From NCBI GenBank assembly GCA_025024175.1, contig QCXZ01000053.1:3100001-3164000 (forward strand): DNA of 64,000 nucleotides, in the 5' to 3' direction. Below the pieces are notes generated by a model. That model was not told where the DNA came from, did not search any database, and worked only from the letters and a program-made list of their open reading frames with translations. The DNA comes from Rhyzopertha dominica (taxonomy: Eukaryota; Arthropoda; Insecta; Coleoptera; Bostrichidae). The position numbers and the translations under genes were made by a program. Below, piece after piece: positions 35,824-50,800 of this stretch (its first letter is position 1; the number at the start of each line of letters is the position of its first letter).

Positions 35824-38800
35824 GTTAGTACAGCCTATTAATAACAGATGTTTATAGCATGTTTATGTGTGTTGGTGTGTCATCAAAAATGTTGTTTAAT
35901 GTGCCACGCTGCCATCAATTGTCTGATTTCTCGTTTAATTTTAATGTTATTCCAACACATTTGACATGGTCTTCTAGTAAAAAAATGATAATAGCTTCGA
36001 AAGTAGGAAATATCCATTAGAAAATAGGGTAGCTATACAATTAAGGGCCTAGGGTAGGTTAAGCCGCTGGGGACCGCCACCGGTTATTTTCATCGAATTT
36101 CGTTCTAATAGTGGTTTAGACAAACCCTCAGATATTATTAGAGTCCACCTACCAAGACTTTGGGGCAATAAATTTGTGTGCCAGGGTGGATGTGCTATAA
36201 CGGAGTATTTCTTGTTTGGGCACGATTTGTATCCTGCCGTCCAAAAAGCAGGCAGGCTGAGTTTGTATAACTGAGATGTCTTTACCATTTTCTAATAAAA
36301 CGGTTACTGTGGGGACATGAGGTTAAAGGTCATATTGAGATGACGACGATAAAATCTATGTAAAACGCCTAAAAAAAAGTCAACCTGTAAATGAAATGTT
36401 ACTAGTATTGCATAGAAGAAAAATTGATATCTAATATACTCAAAGGTGGGACAGTGTGGAACTGATATCAATTATAACTGTTCAAAGTTTTTGCAGAGTA
36501 CGATAATTATGCAAATTATTACATATCTGATTTTATTTTGGTTTAGCGAAATTCTTTTTGAAAACTTCCATTCATACTCGGATTTGCTTACATTTACCAA
36601 GTGTTACTTATCTGTGNACAGGCATAGATTAACTTATTCATTTGTGGTACAGGGTGTCCAATTTTCGTTGTAATGACAGGGTATCTCGATAACTATTAAT
36701 ACTGGAGAGTTGCGGTGTGTGCGTTACATTATAAAAAACGGCGATTATACGTTTCAACTAACAACAAAAATGTAACCCTACAATCGCCGTTTTTATAATA
36801 TCTTTAATTTTAAAGCTCTTGTGAATTTTTAAATAACCTAATATTCCCGCAGTTCTCAATATCACGCTAAGATATGTAGATACAAGAAAATGTAGATATT
36901 TTTGACAGATATTGTTATTTTGCATCGCTATGATCGAAAATAGGTACCTACATATCTTTCCTTGTTAAGCAAATATATATTGTTAGGTTTATTTTTAATA
37001 TATCACCTATTAACACAACTTTTTATATGCTTTAATAAAACCTTATTTTTCGTTAAAATGGATGCAAAATAATGTGTCCAAACAATAATACTCATTATTT
37101 ACATGACATCGTTGACTACTTACGGGTCATAATTATACAAATAGGGACATATTCTTTTTAATAGATTTAAAATTAGTGTTTGAGATTATTTCCTTCATCT
37201 GTCAAATTTAAATTTTGGCAAATCACATTGGTAGTTACAGCTTAAAATCAGACGCCGATTGAACAGTGACTATTACGAATCGAATATCAGAATCGACTAT
37301 ATTAATAAGTACCTCAAATCAAGTTCACAATTATGTCAAATAAATTAAAATGTCAGAGACAAAATGATCCAATCGATTCGGGAACGTCTCTGATCAAAAG
37401 GTCGACAATGTATTCTAAAATTTGATTCAGGAAATAATCCTAACAAATGCAAATTTAACTTTTACGTCTACACATTCTTGTGTTCAATTCCAAGGGCACT
37501 GCAGTTTATTTTTTCCAACATTTTATTGACGAACCGAAATATACGCATATTACGCAAATGCTAAAACAAAAGTCGCTTTTTAGCAAAAATTTCACGAAAA
37601 AATACGCCATGCAGTGCCCTAGAGATTTGTATACAGAACAACATTACAAAAATTGGAGCAGTGGCTTTAAAATTGACTTCTCTGGACGTAAAATCGTTTT
37701 ACATGTAATAGCATGGGCAGAAACGGGCTACTCTACACCCTTAAAAATGACAGCGCTAGAGGTAACAATAACTCCTAGAAATATTACTATTATAGGAGTT
37801 AAAGTCGGCCATTTTTGAAGCTAATTTTAAATCATTCAGCGCAAAGTTTTGATATGAAACATGCTTTTATATTGTTTACAATCTTCAAGAGTATACCAAA
37901 GTGGAGAAGTAAAACACAATAAATTCAACAACATTCTAGCTACACCAAGATGCTAATAGTGGACACCAGCCTGTTTGAGGAAGCTGGACCATTTCCTCAA
38001 GATCCCTCACAATTTGAAGCCCATTTCACCGAANTGTGCGAGTACTCAAGGTTAATACTGATGAAACAATGGCTGCCTCAGTGTGCAGATATCCTGCTGG
38101 AGGTCAAGGCCAGCTGGAAAAAATTGATTCCAAAAGAAGAGGGCGACACTCTGTACAACATAGAGAAATTTTTCGATTGTATAAACACTTTACTGTCTTT
38201 GCAATTGAGGCGGTTGGTTATGAGAAGTTTAAGACATTTCTTGGATTTCATCGTGCGATATAAGGTAAGTATAGTATTCCAGACGAAATAACGGTATACT
38301 GTCCTGCTATTGTTTGTGAAGTTGAATGTATCTAAAGCTCATGAAATTTTTCGTGTCGCTTGACATTAAATGTATTAAATGATATTACTTACAGTATTAT
38401 ATATTTGACAAAAGCAACAAAAAAAAACGGTTGCTAGGTGTTACTAAAGAGCTTAATTTTCCGAGAACCGACATGATTGACGAATTTATTTTACTCACTG
38501 CTGATAAATCAATGGTTTGTTCGATTATTGGGTAATTGCAACTTTACAAGTGCAATATAAAGTTATTTCATTTAGAGAAGTATATGTAGAAAGGGTTTTA
38601 GGTAGGGAACATGAGCTTTCGGGGCCAGTCAGATTGATTTTTTTTATTTAATATACAGCGTCGACGTTTCGAAAGCTCTTGCAAGGTGCATCTTCAGGAC
38701 AGAATACGTTTTTCGCCTTAAGTTTGCCATATTCTATATTCCTGTCCTGAAGAGCAGCGAAACGTTGACCAAGTGTTTGCGCGGATTTGTAGGAAGGAAA

Positions 38801-41800
38801 CGATTATGGAGAGGAATACTATGACCTTGCCTTAATTAATATACCTATAATAAAAGTGACTGTGAAGCCTGTACTTGGTACAAACGAACTGGAGCTAGTA
38901 CCGAAACTAAACGATATAAAACAGATAGTATCGAAGTGCTTCATGGAAATGCTGGAAGTAACCAAAGATATTCCTCGATTGGAAGCTATAATCTTTCCAG
39001 GTATATGTTTCCTCATAACCACAATTTGCGCTAAAGAAATCTTCCTGCAGAATTTGCTAAGCATACCGATTTTCTGTGTTACGTAAACCAATATGAAGAA
39101 CCAGTTGCAAAGATGATAGAAGAAGGAATAGCCTGTTTTGATGCTAATATGACCGGACCACAGAATTATTTAAAAACGTACGAAAACTATTTGTACATAA
39201 TCAACGGGGAAGCTGAAGCGGCGCTAAAAGCGTTTTTTGAAGAAGAGCCTTTTCCATACTTGAAGGTAAATATATTAATTAAAATTAGCAGCTTGGTGAA
39301 GAATAATTATCTTTTTTTAAGGACTTTGCCAAGTACATACAGAAGTACGACGCCCTCAAACAAGAAATTATATTTCTTAGGCGATCGATACCTTTAAACA
39401 TGATCAGTTTGGAATGTGGGGAACTAAATGACATCATGTATGACATCATTGATAGTTTGAGAATGAAAATTGTTGATTATTTTGTGGAGCAAAGCCACAA
39501 TCACAATAGGGGGTAAGAAAGTTCGTTCTCGTAAATATACATCCATACTTTTACTTACTATTTTTAAGAATATGTGACACATTTGACGAAATGTCAATGC
39601 GTGTTAGCGGAATACCAAATACTATAGCTGAATTAGTGGCACTCCAGAACTACGTCATTGAATGCAGAGACGTCACTATGTATAACATAAAGGAAAAGAT
39701 CAGACTGACTGTTGAATACGTTTTATTTTTGATGGATTACGCTCACCTACCGCGTAAGTATGTAATATTCATAAAACAACAGGGAAATTCTTATCCCACC
39801 TTATCTTAGTCCACATTTACTGAGCTCTATAGCTTTTATAATTTCTAAGAGAACAATAATACGCCTCGCAACTTAGATACATACTTGACTGCTTTTCTAT
39901 AGTCGAGGACATCCAGGTCAACTGCAGGGTATTCCTCTGGCCTAAGGACATGGAAAGCGTTATCGAAATGGCGCTGCAAAGGCTCACCCTGAAAAGGGAC
40001 CAGGCTGAAACCGTACTGAAGAACAAACGGGTGGCCTTCGACGCGAAGCTACTGAGGCACGAGAAACAACTTGTCACGTTCAAAAAGAGAGATCCACCGA
40101 TATTAACCAATGAAGAAATCATTGATTGTGTTGAAACCGTTGAAGATTTGGTGCAGAAGTTGCAGGTTAGAAAAATAATGTCACCCTTAATCGCCTTGAT
40201 GGGTTTTAAAATAAATTAGTTGTTTTCTAAAAAAAATGCCAAAACCATAGAAGCATGTGTCTTGTCGTTACACAAGCTTTTAGATACCCATAAGAAGCTT
40301 GCTGGAACTCTTGTTTGGTGACGAAGCGTTGTCCACCCAAAAAGTCTTTAATTTTCGAAAGATATAAAAATTACTAGTGCCAAGTCCGGACTATACCATG
40401 GATGGTCGAAAACCACCCTTGAATTACTGTATAGTCTTCGATACTTGAATACCAAACGAAAGTTGATACCCCAAATGCTTTATTTGTTTTGACGATTTGG
40501 TAGAAAAATGAGTAAGGAGGTTGAAAAAAAAATGTTTGATTTTAGGAAGACAAACAAGAAGCAGATCAAATTAACGAAGAAGAACAATTATTGGACATTG
40601 ATCCATCACCTTTCATGAACCTCCAGAAGATGCTAACCACTATAGATCCTTACGATAGGCTGTGGCATACAGTATACAACTTTCACGAACAGTACGACAT
40701 TTGGTAAGTGATAAAAGCGCCAAACCTCTTCATTTCATCCATCACGCATGACGTAATCAAGTGTCACTGTGTAACAGGTACTACGGACCATTTGCTGAAT
40801 TGGATGCCGATGAAGTCAAAGACGAAGTTGAAAACATGTGGCGCATACTTTATAAGCTGGCCAAGACTTTTCACGACAACCCTGGTGCAAAGAGGGTCGC
40901 CGAAATGGTTAGGGCCAAGGTGGAGAAGTTCCGTCAGTTTCTACCAGTTTTACAAACGGTGTGCAACAAAGGATTGCAACCCAGACACTGGAATAGGGTA
41001 GGTTTAATTTGCTAGAATATTTTGGTTAAGTGCTTCATTACAAGCTAATATTTTCTGAAGAGGAATGTCAAATATTTTGTCCATTCCTGACTACTGTAAN
41101 AATAATCCCTATAGTAATTGATAGTAAATTGGTAGTGTTTCAGGAGGAAACTCCAGTTGTATGTGATGACAATACATGTAATTCTAAGCAAAAAAAGATA
41201 TATCCTATATCGCTTTGTTTTAGAGATATACCTGGTTAAAGTTTTGACTTTAGCTACTGCTACAAAATCGCCCGCTGGCGTTCAATAGCATTACATATAA
41301 ACTTTGAAATACATATTATATATGCCGTTTTGACCTGGAATTTGAATAGGGCTTCGATGGTGTAGCAGTTAGCACATTTGATAGCAATCAAAAGGACCCG
41401 GGTTCAATTCCCGGTCAAAACTGGCAGTACTTTTTCAGCAGAATATTTAGCTGCAAAAGTCCAATTCAATGTTCTTGTAAACATAACTTTGGTTTGACAT
41501 AATAATTATATTGAGGTTTCATGCCATACTGTTTCATTTGGACCAGCAATTAATGAAGCTTGCACTACACTGTTGCTGCCTTTTCTTATAAAGCTCTGTA
41601 GATTTCTGTAGAGCCTTATCTTCTCTTAAGGCTGTTTATACATACTACTCTGCATGGTTTATGCAGGATAAAAACCGTATTTTTCATCATATCGATTTGA
41701 GATCGTACTTTTCCGAAACTCGCACTGACCTTTGTCGAAAAAAATAAAAAGGTGCGAGAAGAAAAATAAAGATTAAAACAAAAAAAAAACTAAGACGAGA

Positions 41801-44800
41801 GCAACAGAGAAAATTTAATTTTGACACGCAAAACATTTGTTCCTTTCTTTATCGCAGCAAAATTTTTGTTGTATCAAATTTGAACAATTTTAGCACCTAG
41901 GGAGTTAACGCTTAATGCTTTGCGGGGCGGAGCTTCGCGCTCGTAAACTATGCCGATGTACACTAGTTGTAATCCCTTTATAATTTGCAGATGGATCATT
42001 GTGCTGGTAAATTATCTGTATTTATTGTCCCTTCTTGAAACATTTGTTTTTATCACTAGGGAAATCTTAGATGCTACTCGAAGGTTTTAGTTTTGAAAAG
42101 ACACGTGGAAAGAGTATTTTTGGTGGTTAAAACAGGAAAATTGCTATACATAGGTGCGCGAAATAAATTTTCAATTGTGCAAAGTGTTCATAGCCTTTTA
42201 TTAAACATGACTAGCAACGCAAGAGAGACGTATAGTTCATCAAATAATTGTCAAACGAAACCCCAGAAAATTTACAAAAAAAAACATACGAACCGCATTC
42301 CTAAGAGAAAACAAGATAGAGCTTGTAGAAGACTTTTCACAGACGTTCAACCACAAAAAATGAACAAGTCTGCTGGTCCCCATTCAATTATGGCCAAGTT
42401 AGCAGTGAATCTGATTAAGAAGATGTCATCGATGATTATTTATTTATTTATTTTCGTATGACAGAAAAAAAGAGAATAAGACAATAAGTATATAAAATAC
42501 ATATAAGAAATTACAAAATTTTGAAGATGCACAATCGTTTTCGTTTCTGGCGACAACTTCTTTTTATGAAGCCATCTTTAAAAACCTGAAAATGGACACT
42601 CCTCGACAAGATGCCGCAGTCTTCTTCTCTTGGCCACGTCCGTGAGAAAAGAGGTCCAATTCCGATGGAGTGTGTTTCCTTCGAAACTCCTTTGATCTTT
42701 AACTGACAGAATGTCACATTTTGACGAAACGTATGAACAGCCTTAAGCATTAGCAATACATAAGGAGTCATGGAGTAACTATGTTGTCACTACTGCTTTA
42801 AGCGAAGGAGGTATTATCAGCATAGTTTTCGTGAAACTTTGCAATGAATGCTATTATAGCTAAAGACTTTAAAGGTCAAGTGATTTATACTTCAAATTTT
42901 AAAAGTGGTAGTCATGACTTATTTATAATACCCAACTACTGCAAGAATATTAATTATTATATTCCTGAAACTGAAGAATTGGTGATTGCCCATGCTACAA
43001 TAAATATGTACGAAAAATTATTTTTTATCCAGATTAGCGAGATTGTTGGCGTCAAGCTAGTCATCACCGAAACGTCTTCACTGAACGAGATGATTGAGGC
43101 CGGGCTACCAAAATTCGCAACCCAGTTGGAAGAAATGAGCGCTGCTGCCACCAAGGAATATGCCCTAGAGCAGAATTTGAAGAAGATGAAGGAAGAATGG
43201 ATAGACATAGTTTTCGAGTGTGTGCCTTACAGGGAAACTGGCGTCCATATCTTGACTGCTGTGGATGACATACAGGCAAGACATTTCTTTGTTGTATTAA
43301 ATAAAAAAGACACTATCTTACGGATGTTTTTCTCCCTCTTCAGGTTATGCTGGATGACCACATTCTAAAGGCTCAGACAATGAGGGGTTCACCTTACATA
43401 AAACCTTTCGAGGCTGAAATGCAGCAATGGGAAGAGAAGTTAATCATGATGCAAGATATCTTGGAGCAGTGGCTTATCGTAAGCATTATCAAGCTTGTAT
43501 TCTTTTCAGTTTACTATAAATTAGCACTAAAACCGTTTACAATTGGATCCAATCGACCTATTTTGAACTATACAATACGTGGTAGCTCTGGGCCCCAGCA
43601 ATTGTGGGGTGTTCCGAATACAAAATATAGGGATACTGATACATATGTATTTCCAGTGCCAAAGCACGTGGATGTATTTAGAGCCCATATTCAGCTCCGA
43701 GGATATAATGAGGCAAATGCCAACGGAGGCCAGAAATTTCAAGCAAGTCGATAAAATGTGGAGGGCGATGCAAAACCACACCATACAGGACACTCACGTG
43801 CTAGTTGCGACGGAATACAGGAACATGCTGACCATTTTGAAACAAAACAACACCCTGCTGGATGAAATACAAAAGGGATTAAACGATTACCTCGAAAAGA
43901 AGAGGTTATTCTTCCCAAGGTAAAACAACACATTAATAGGTCGCACCGAATTTCTCTACTAAATGTCTTCAGATTCTTCTTCTTGTCGAACGATGAACTG
44001 TTAGAGATTCTTTCTGAGACAAAGGATCCGCTGCGAGTACAGCCGCATCTAAAGAAATGCTTCGAAGGTATCCATCAGCTAGAGTTCACTGAGGAAGAGG
44101 AGATTATTGGTATGATCAGTGCGGAACGGGAAATGGTGCCATTTAGTGGCAAGATTAGACCATCTGAGGCAAAGGTTTATAATCTATATAAAGTTTTTAT
44201 GCCCCAAATGCTATTGCTCAATTTATGCATAGGGAATGGTGGAGAAATGGTTAGTGCTTGTGGAAAAGATTATGATACAGTCAATGAAGGACATCACCAT
44301 GGAAGCAGTAATTGCGTATGAAACTATGGAAAGATCAGATTGGTTGTTGAACTTCCCTGGACAGGTAAATCATGAGAAGCATATTTTCCTTCTTGCTTCT
44401 GCTTTCTGCACAAAATGACTTTTTTTTTGCTTTTTTTCGTAATACATTGGACATTTCTTTTAATTTTAAAAACAACTAAATCATATATTATCTACTGGCA
44501 TACTAGCAAATGTTTGTTGAACATAGTTTAATCACCAATAGTAGAAGTTTGGGAAACGTGGACATCAGTTGAAAACTTAAACTTCCGATCATCGCTTTGT
44601 CTCGTAAGATGTAGGTAAGCAAAATTAGAAATACGAACCGCACCACTAGACCCTTGGGTCTTAACCCTACAGATGTCACGCGGTGAGGCCCCGCCCATCA
44701 CTACGGGGTCCCAGTCAATACTTTTGAAGCCCAGTGTACTAATTTATGTATCTATTTCATGAATGATGTGCCAAGCGAAAATATTGAATGTTCTCTTTTT

Positions 44801-47800
44801 GCCTCAATACATTAAACATTGTGTAGAGGTGTGGTGTGTTTTTATACGATACTGTGTCCAAAGTTTTTTTATTTTAGATAGTGCAATGCGGGAATTGCAT
44901 TCACTGGACGAAAGATGTGACCCAAGCTATCGTTGAAGGAACTTTACCAGAACAAGTCGACTTATGTACGAAACAAATTGAGCAAAGTGTTAGGCTTGTT
45001 CAGGGAAAATTGGAGCCTGGGAGCCANGTGACCATTGAAGCTCTAATTGTCATAGATGTACACGGTAAGTATATAAATAATAATGAATACTAAGCGGTTT
45101 GGAAGNACNATGCTAATAATCTTACAGATACCTAGACTTCCNAAAACAACATATACTTTAAAATTCATTTACATACAAAAATACTGACATACCTAATTCT
45201 ATGCTTCAAGCATTATTCCAGATGAGATGATGGCTTGCACATTAATATTTCTGCTCCAAGAGTGAATTTAAAATGAACCTAAACCTTGGTAATTTCAGGA
45301 AGAGATGTTGTAAAGATTCTAAAAGATCTCAAGGTAGCTTCAATAGCCGATTTCAACTGGATATCACAAATGAGATACTACTGGCATGAATCACTGGTTA
45401 GTGTATGCATGATTACCACTGAAGTCATGTACGGTTTTGAATACCTGGGAAATACTGGGCGACTTGTGTTCACACCGTTAACAGATAGATGCTTCAGGTA
45501 GGTATGTCGCTGATGGAACAGTGACAGATATATTAAGTATTATTTGGCCTCAATATAAGCTATTTGCTGTACATATAGTCAACATCCGTGCAATACCCAA
45601 AATGGCACAATCAAATACGATTATTCGTGCATGTTTTGTTACTCATATATATAATGCAGCAGTTTGTAAACCTGTTGGATCGCTTATTAGAATTTTACAT
45701 GTTTACACAAGAATACAATATGCAAAAATAATAAAATAATTGTCAGAATTAGTACTTACAGGCGTGTCTACTATAAAATATTAAATTCTAGGGATTGTTT
45801 TTACCAAAATTAAGTATTTCACATTTGTATCCATTTAGTTTTAACAATTAATCTCTGCACATTTATGTATTTTATACAAATCTGCTTGCAGGATATCACT
45901 GCATGATAAAGGGTTGTTGTAAAGCTTTATATTCCGGCATATAAGCTACTGAAATAAGATATGCATTCGTTCAATAAAGCTACAAATATATAGTAAACAG
46001 AAGTCGCCCAAGCACCGAGCCTTGAAGTACGCCACTTAATACATCATACCATTATGTTTCTTTTATACAAAATTTTTCCACAATAAGGGTTTGTCCCTTA
46101 TACCATAATGCTCAAGTAATTCAATAAGTCTATTGTGTGTCTAAAAATCAAGATACCTCTATGATGTCTACAGAAGTACTATGATTGATTTAACAAGTTC
46201 TTTTATTCAGTGCACAAATAACAAATCCATGTTGATTGCTTTGAAGAATGTTAGCTATTAGTCATTAAGAACTGTATTATTTTATCAACAACAATTCTTT
46301 CCATAGTTGTTCATTATGTTACTACAACACCATTTATAAAATATGTTATAAATATGCTTAGATGGTAGGGAGACCGCTTTTTTGAAAGTTCCATCGTGGT
46401 TTTCCAAGTGATAACACATTTTTAATCTATATAATCTATATATTTAATATATATTCCAGGTTGTGCTCTTTCTGTTCTGTTCGTTAGAGCAAGTCCGCCC
46501 ATTTCGTCGTTATCACTCTAGTTGCCAACATAATAAACATAAGGGTGTTCATGGTATCTAGGGAACTTGTAGGTCAGACAGTATTCAGAGGCTTATTATT
46601 GTTATCTTTTGCAATGCTTATTCAAATAAATTGTTACACGAGGATAGTCCTGAAGTTCGCCACGATTCTATAGTAGGGGGAAAAGCATTGAAACAAAAAT
46701 TACATTACTACAATGTCAGCATCGTTATTGCTCTATAAATTAACAATGTATTTGTATGAAATTGATTTCAGTTTAAATCGAGGACGCTAATTAATAATAG
46801 TTAAAGTACACGATAACCATATATGCTAACAAAAATTTTAGAACCTTAATGGGGGCATTAAAACTGAACCTCGGAGGAGCTCCTGAAGGGCCAGCTGGTA
46901 CTGGTAAGACCGAAACCTGCAAAGATTTAGCTAAAGCAGTGGCAAAGAAGTGTGTTGTTTTCAACTGCTCCGATGGCTTGGATTATAAAGCATTGGGAAA
47001 ATTCTTTAAGGTCTGATAACAAGCACTGTTACAGGCACATACAGTACATTGCTCATAAACCTTTAGGGTCTAGCTCAAGCCGGAGCATGGGCTTGTTTCG
47101 ACGAATTCAACAGGATAGAACTAGAAGTGTTATCAGTAGTGGCACAACAGATTCTAAGCATACAAATGGCGATTGCGGCAAAGCTGAAGAAGTTTGTGTT
47201 TGAAGGAACAGAACTATCGTTAGATCCAACGTGCACGGTATTCATAACAATGAATCCAGGGTAAGATGTTACAGTTCAGCACAACATAATCTAATTTAAT
47301 GTCGTATCAGTTACGCTGGTCGACAAGAATTACCCGACAACTTAAAGGTACTGTTTCGCACGGTGGCCATGATGGTACCAGACTACGCTTTGATAGGCGA
47401 AATTTCGCTTTACTCTTATGGATTCGTGGACGCTTCAAGGTAAGACCACCTAACAAGCAGCTTCAAGCTTTTAATGGGCATTTTTTCCAGTTTGGCTCAA
47501 AAAATTGTGCACACCTACAAGTTATGTTCCGAACAGTTGTCGTCACAAAATCATTATGATTATGGAATGCGAGCCGTGAAGTCTGTGCTTCTTGCAGCTG
47601 GTGCTTTGAAAAGGGCTTATCCAAGATCAAACGAGGGCCAGCTGGTGCTTAGAGCCATCATCGACGTTAATTTGCCTAAATTTCTTGCGCAAGTAAGCAC
47701 AGTTATTATAGTGTACCAGAGTGAAAGCTAACCAATGGCGTAATATGGTTGTAAAATCCTGTTAGAGGTCTTAATATTATACTGACGTGATGACAAAGCT

Positions 47801-50800
47801 ACCTAGCTGCCTTAACCGTAACCGATGAGCTATAATGATAGCGAAATAGATCTGTCTGCAGTTGGTTGAGGTGCAGACAGCAGAGCATAGACATGCATTT
47901 TGAATTAGATCCTATTTAATTTATTCACAACACCTTAATCTTGCTTACTAGAAAAATAAAGCAGCTATATCTTACAAATAAGTACTGCAATTAGCACTCA
48001 TTTCGTTTACAACCAGAGGTGGAAAGGGTGGGAAGTAAGCAAACGAATGAACGTAGTTTACTATAGATACTATACAGTTTTTTACTGTCCCTTAAGCTAA
48101 CAGGTTTGTTTCTACAATTTTGGCTTACTAAAAGCACCACAAATTACTACATTATTATGTAGTTTCTTGATTTGGACTACATTTAAATTACACAGTATGT
48201 ATCTAAAGTATTAATAATTAATTAAAAAAAGAGATTATTAATTTAAATGGTATATTTTTTGTTGTATTATTGTGTTATTTTGAGTAGGAGAATGGTCTAT
48301 ACAGGGTGATTTTTTGAAAACTTCACACCTTAAATAACTTTAAATATAGCAAAAATTTAAAAATTTGCAAAAACAGGTAAACTTTTGTTTGCAGGGGGCA
48401 ACTTTTGAGATAAGTTTTTAATGGATAGCGCTTACTCTCTGAGCAGGGTAGACACCCCTTTAAAAATTTTAAATGGAACTATCCATCTTGTGATACATCA
48501 TTTGAAAGCTTATTTCACAAAGAGTCTGGCTATGTAATTAGTTTTACCACGTTTAACTTATTGACGGGGTAATAGATTAATAGTGCCTATGAAACATGCT
48601 CTGCTATGCTACCAGAATATATTTCTTGCTTTAGCTTTTCTAAGTTTCGTGGTATTAAAACCTTCAGAACACTATACTTAGCAGTGCTTATAGTTAAGCA
48701 TCTTGATCGTACTTTCTTGTAAACTTCAAGATTTCGCTAAATAACTTTTTTCTTTAAATATCTACAAAGAAAACGTTATGTCTAACCTTAATAGCGCAGC
48801 TTAAATTACATCTCCTCCTGGTTTCAGAAACAGTTATCATTATGATTTTAATATATTCTTGCCTTATCACCAAAATTTTTCTTATTATTTCGAACTTACA
48901 CATAGCTGAACAATCGACATGTGCTGTGTCCAAATAACCTATTCTACGATTTCTTCACTTAATATTAACATTTTTCATAGGATGTGCCCCTGTTTGAAGG
49001 CATATTTTCCGATCTATTTCCTGGTGTCGAGCTACCAAAATTCGAGAGAGACGAGCTAATAGAACTGCTGGTAGTGCAGATCAAAAGAAGAAATTTGCAG
49101 GCCACGCCGTGGTTCGTGGAAAAATGCATGCAAATTTACGAGATGATCTTGGTGAGGCACGGTTTGATGGTAGTTGGTGAACCAATGGGTGGCAAGACCT
49201 CCGCATACCAGGTAAATATTAAAATCTAACTAATATTTGCNGTTATTTTGGATGCGCCCGCTATAGATCTGTTTGGTACTACTTTTCCGGTGTTTACAAT
49301 AATGTTAGTGCCAGTTTGTGGTTTTGATTGCTTTTGTTACTTGAATTCATTCCAAATTAGTTTACGAGATGTGGAGTCCACTAGGCCTACTGGTGACACT
49401 TTATTAAAAATATACATTTGTAATTAACTCAAGCCCTTTCAACAGTTTTTAGGAGTCATGAAAGACTCGAGGAGATTGAATAACTCATATATTAATAAAC
49501 AAGTTTTAGCTTTTATGTGATCTTAGACAAATGTTCTTGTAAACACAAATTAAAAATGTGCCATCACTTGAGAAACCACGATGGAACCATTAATTATTTT
49601 CTTAAGAATATGTACATATAATATATGATTATTTGAAAATTTATTCTCGGTATTTTTTCTGATACTAAGTAAACTAAATACAGTTATAAAAATAGAGAGT
49701 TGCGTATAATATATTTCCACACTTTGCTTTGCTCTTTGCCACTAGAGTTTGGCGGATGCCCTTGGTATGCTGCACAACGACAAACAGGCCAGATTGAAAG
49801 AAAACAAGGTGATTTATCGCATCATCAACCCCAAAGCGATCACCATGGGACAATTGTACGGACAGTTTGATCCCGCTTCCCACGAGTGGTCGGACGGTGT
49901 CCTGGCAACGACTTTCAGGGAATTCGCCACCATGCAGTCAAGCGACCGCAAATGGATTCTGTTTGACGGTCCTGTGGATGCTGTTTGGATCGAAAATATG
50001 AATACGGTGTTGGATGACAACAAGAAACTATGTCTGATGTCCGGGGAAATAATTCAGGTAAGACATAATTAGGTAAGTTAGTAATCAAGTGAGTTAGATA
50101 TGAAGAACTCGCTATTCAGCCACACTGAGCTCTTGGAGGCATATACCAGGTGATTTTTTGAAAACTTCACACCTTAAATAACTTTAAATAGAGGAAAAAT
50201 TTAAAATTTTGCAAAAACAGGTAAACTTTTGTTTGCAGCGGGACAACTTTTGAGATAAGTTTTTAATGGATAGCGCTTACCCTCTTAGCGGGGTAGATAC
50301 CCCTTCAAAAATTTTAAATGAAACTACCCATCTTACGAAACATCATTTAAAAGCTTATTACACAAGGAGTCTTGCCATGTAATTAGTTTTACTATTTTTT
50401 ACCCATTGACGGGGTAGTGGGTCAAAAAGTGCATTATAGCAAGTGGCTTATAAAAAGGAATATTTTGGACTTTTTTAACAAAATTTATTGTCTTGCAGTT
50501 ACAATAAAAATTGCCCTTACTTAAGCCTAAAAAAAACTTGTTAAAAAATAATTGTTACACCTAAGCAAAATGCCAAAAATACTTAAAATTTTCTTTCGAC
50601 ATTACTTGATACTGCAACTCGACAGTTTATACTGAATTGGCTAAATAATTGTCTACTTTGTGTTTCCAATTTTTTGTTTCAACTTTTTGGCTACTTCTTT
50701 GGCACGACCATCTTTTTGTTCACATTCCTTTTTATAAATCGCGTGAAATTTTAAAGTGAGAATACAAGTGATAATGGTTTATTCAACTGCCGAAAGGATA

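Noticed and set aside
37480..37818. 112-codon frame in dynein intron 5
   Set aside because: Exon 5 joins exon 6 in the correct phase without it, and no matching splice sites were seen.
42093..42461. Possible retroelement peptide ([15 protein letters not shown]) in dynein intron 13
   Set aside because: Weakly reminiscent of the region before RT in Jockey-type elements, but too short and isolated to call.
42844..43032. Upstream extension of dynein exon 14 in the same open frame
   Set aside because: The acceptor at 43031-43032 gives the conserved ISEIVGV start in phase after RHWNR; the upstream part has no homology.
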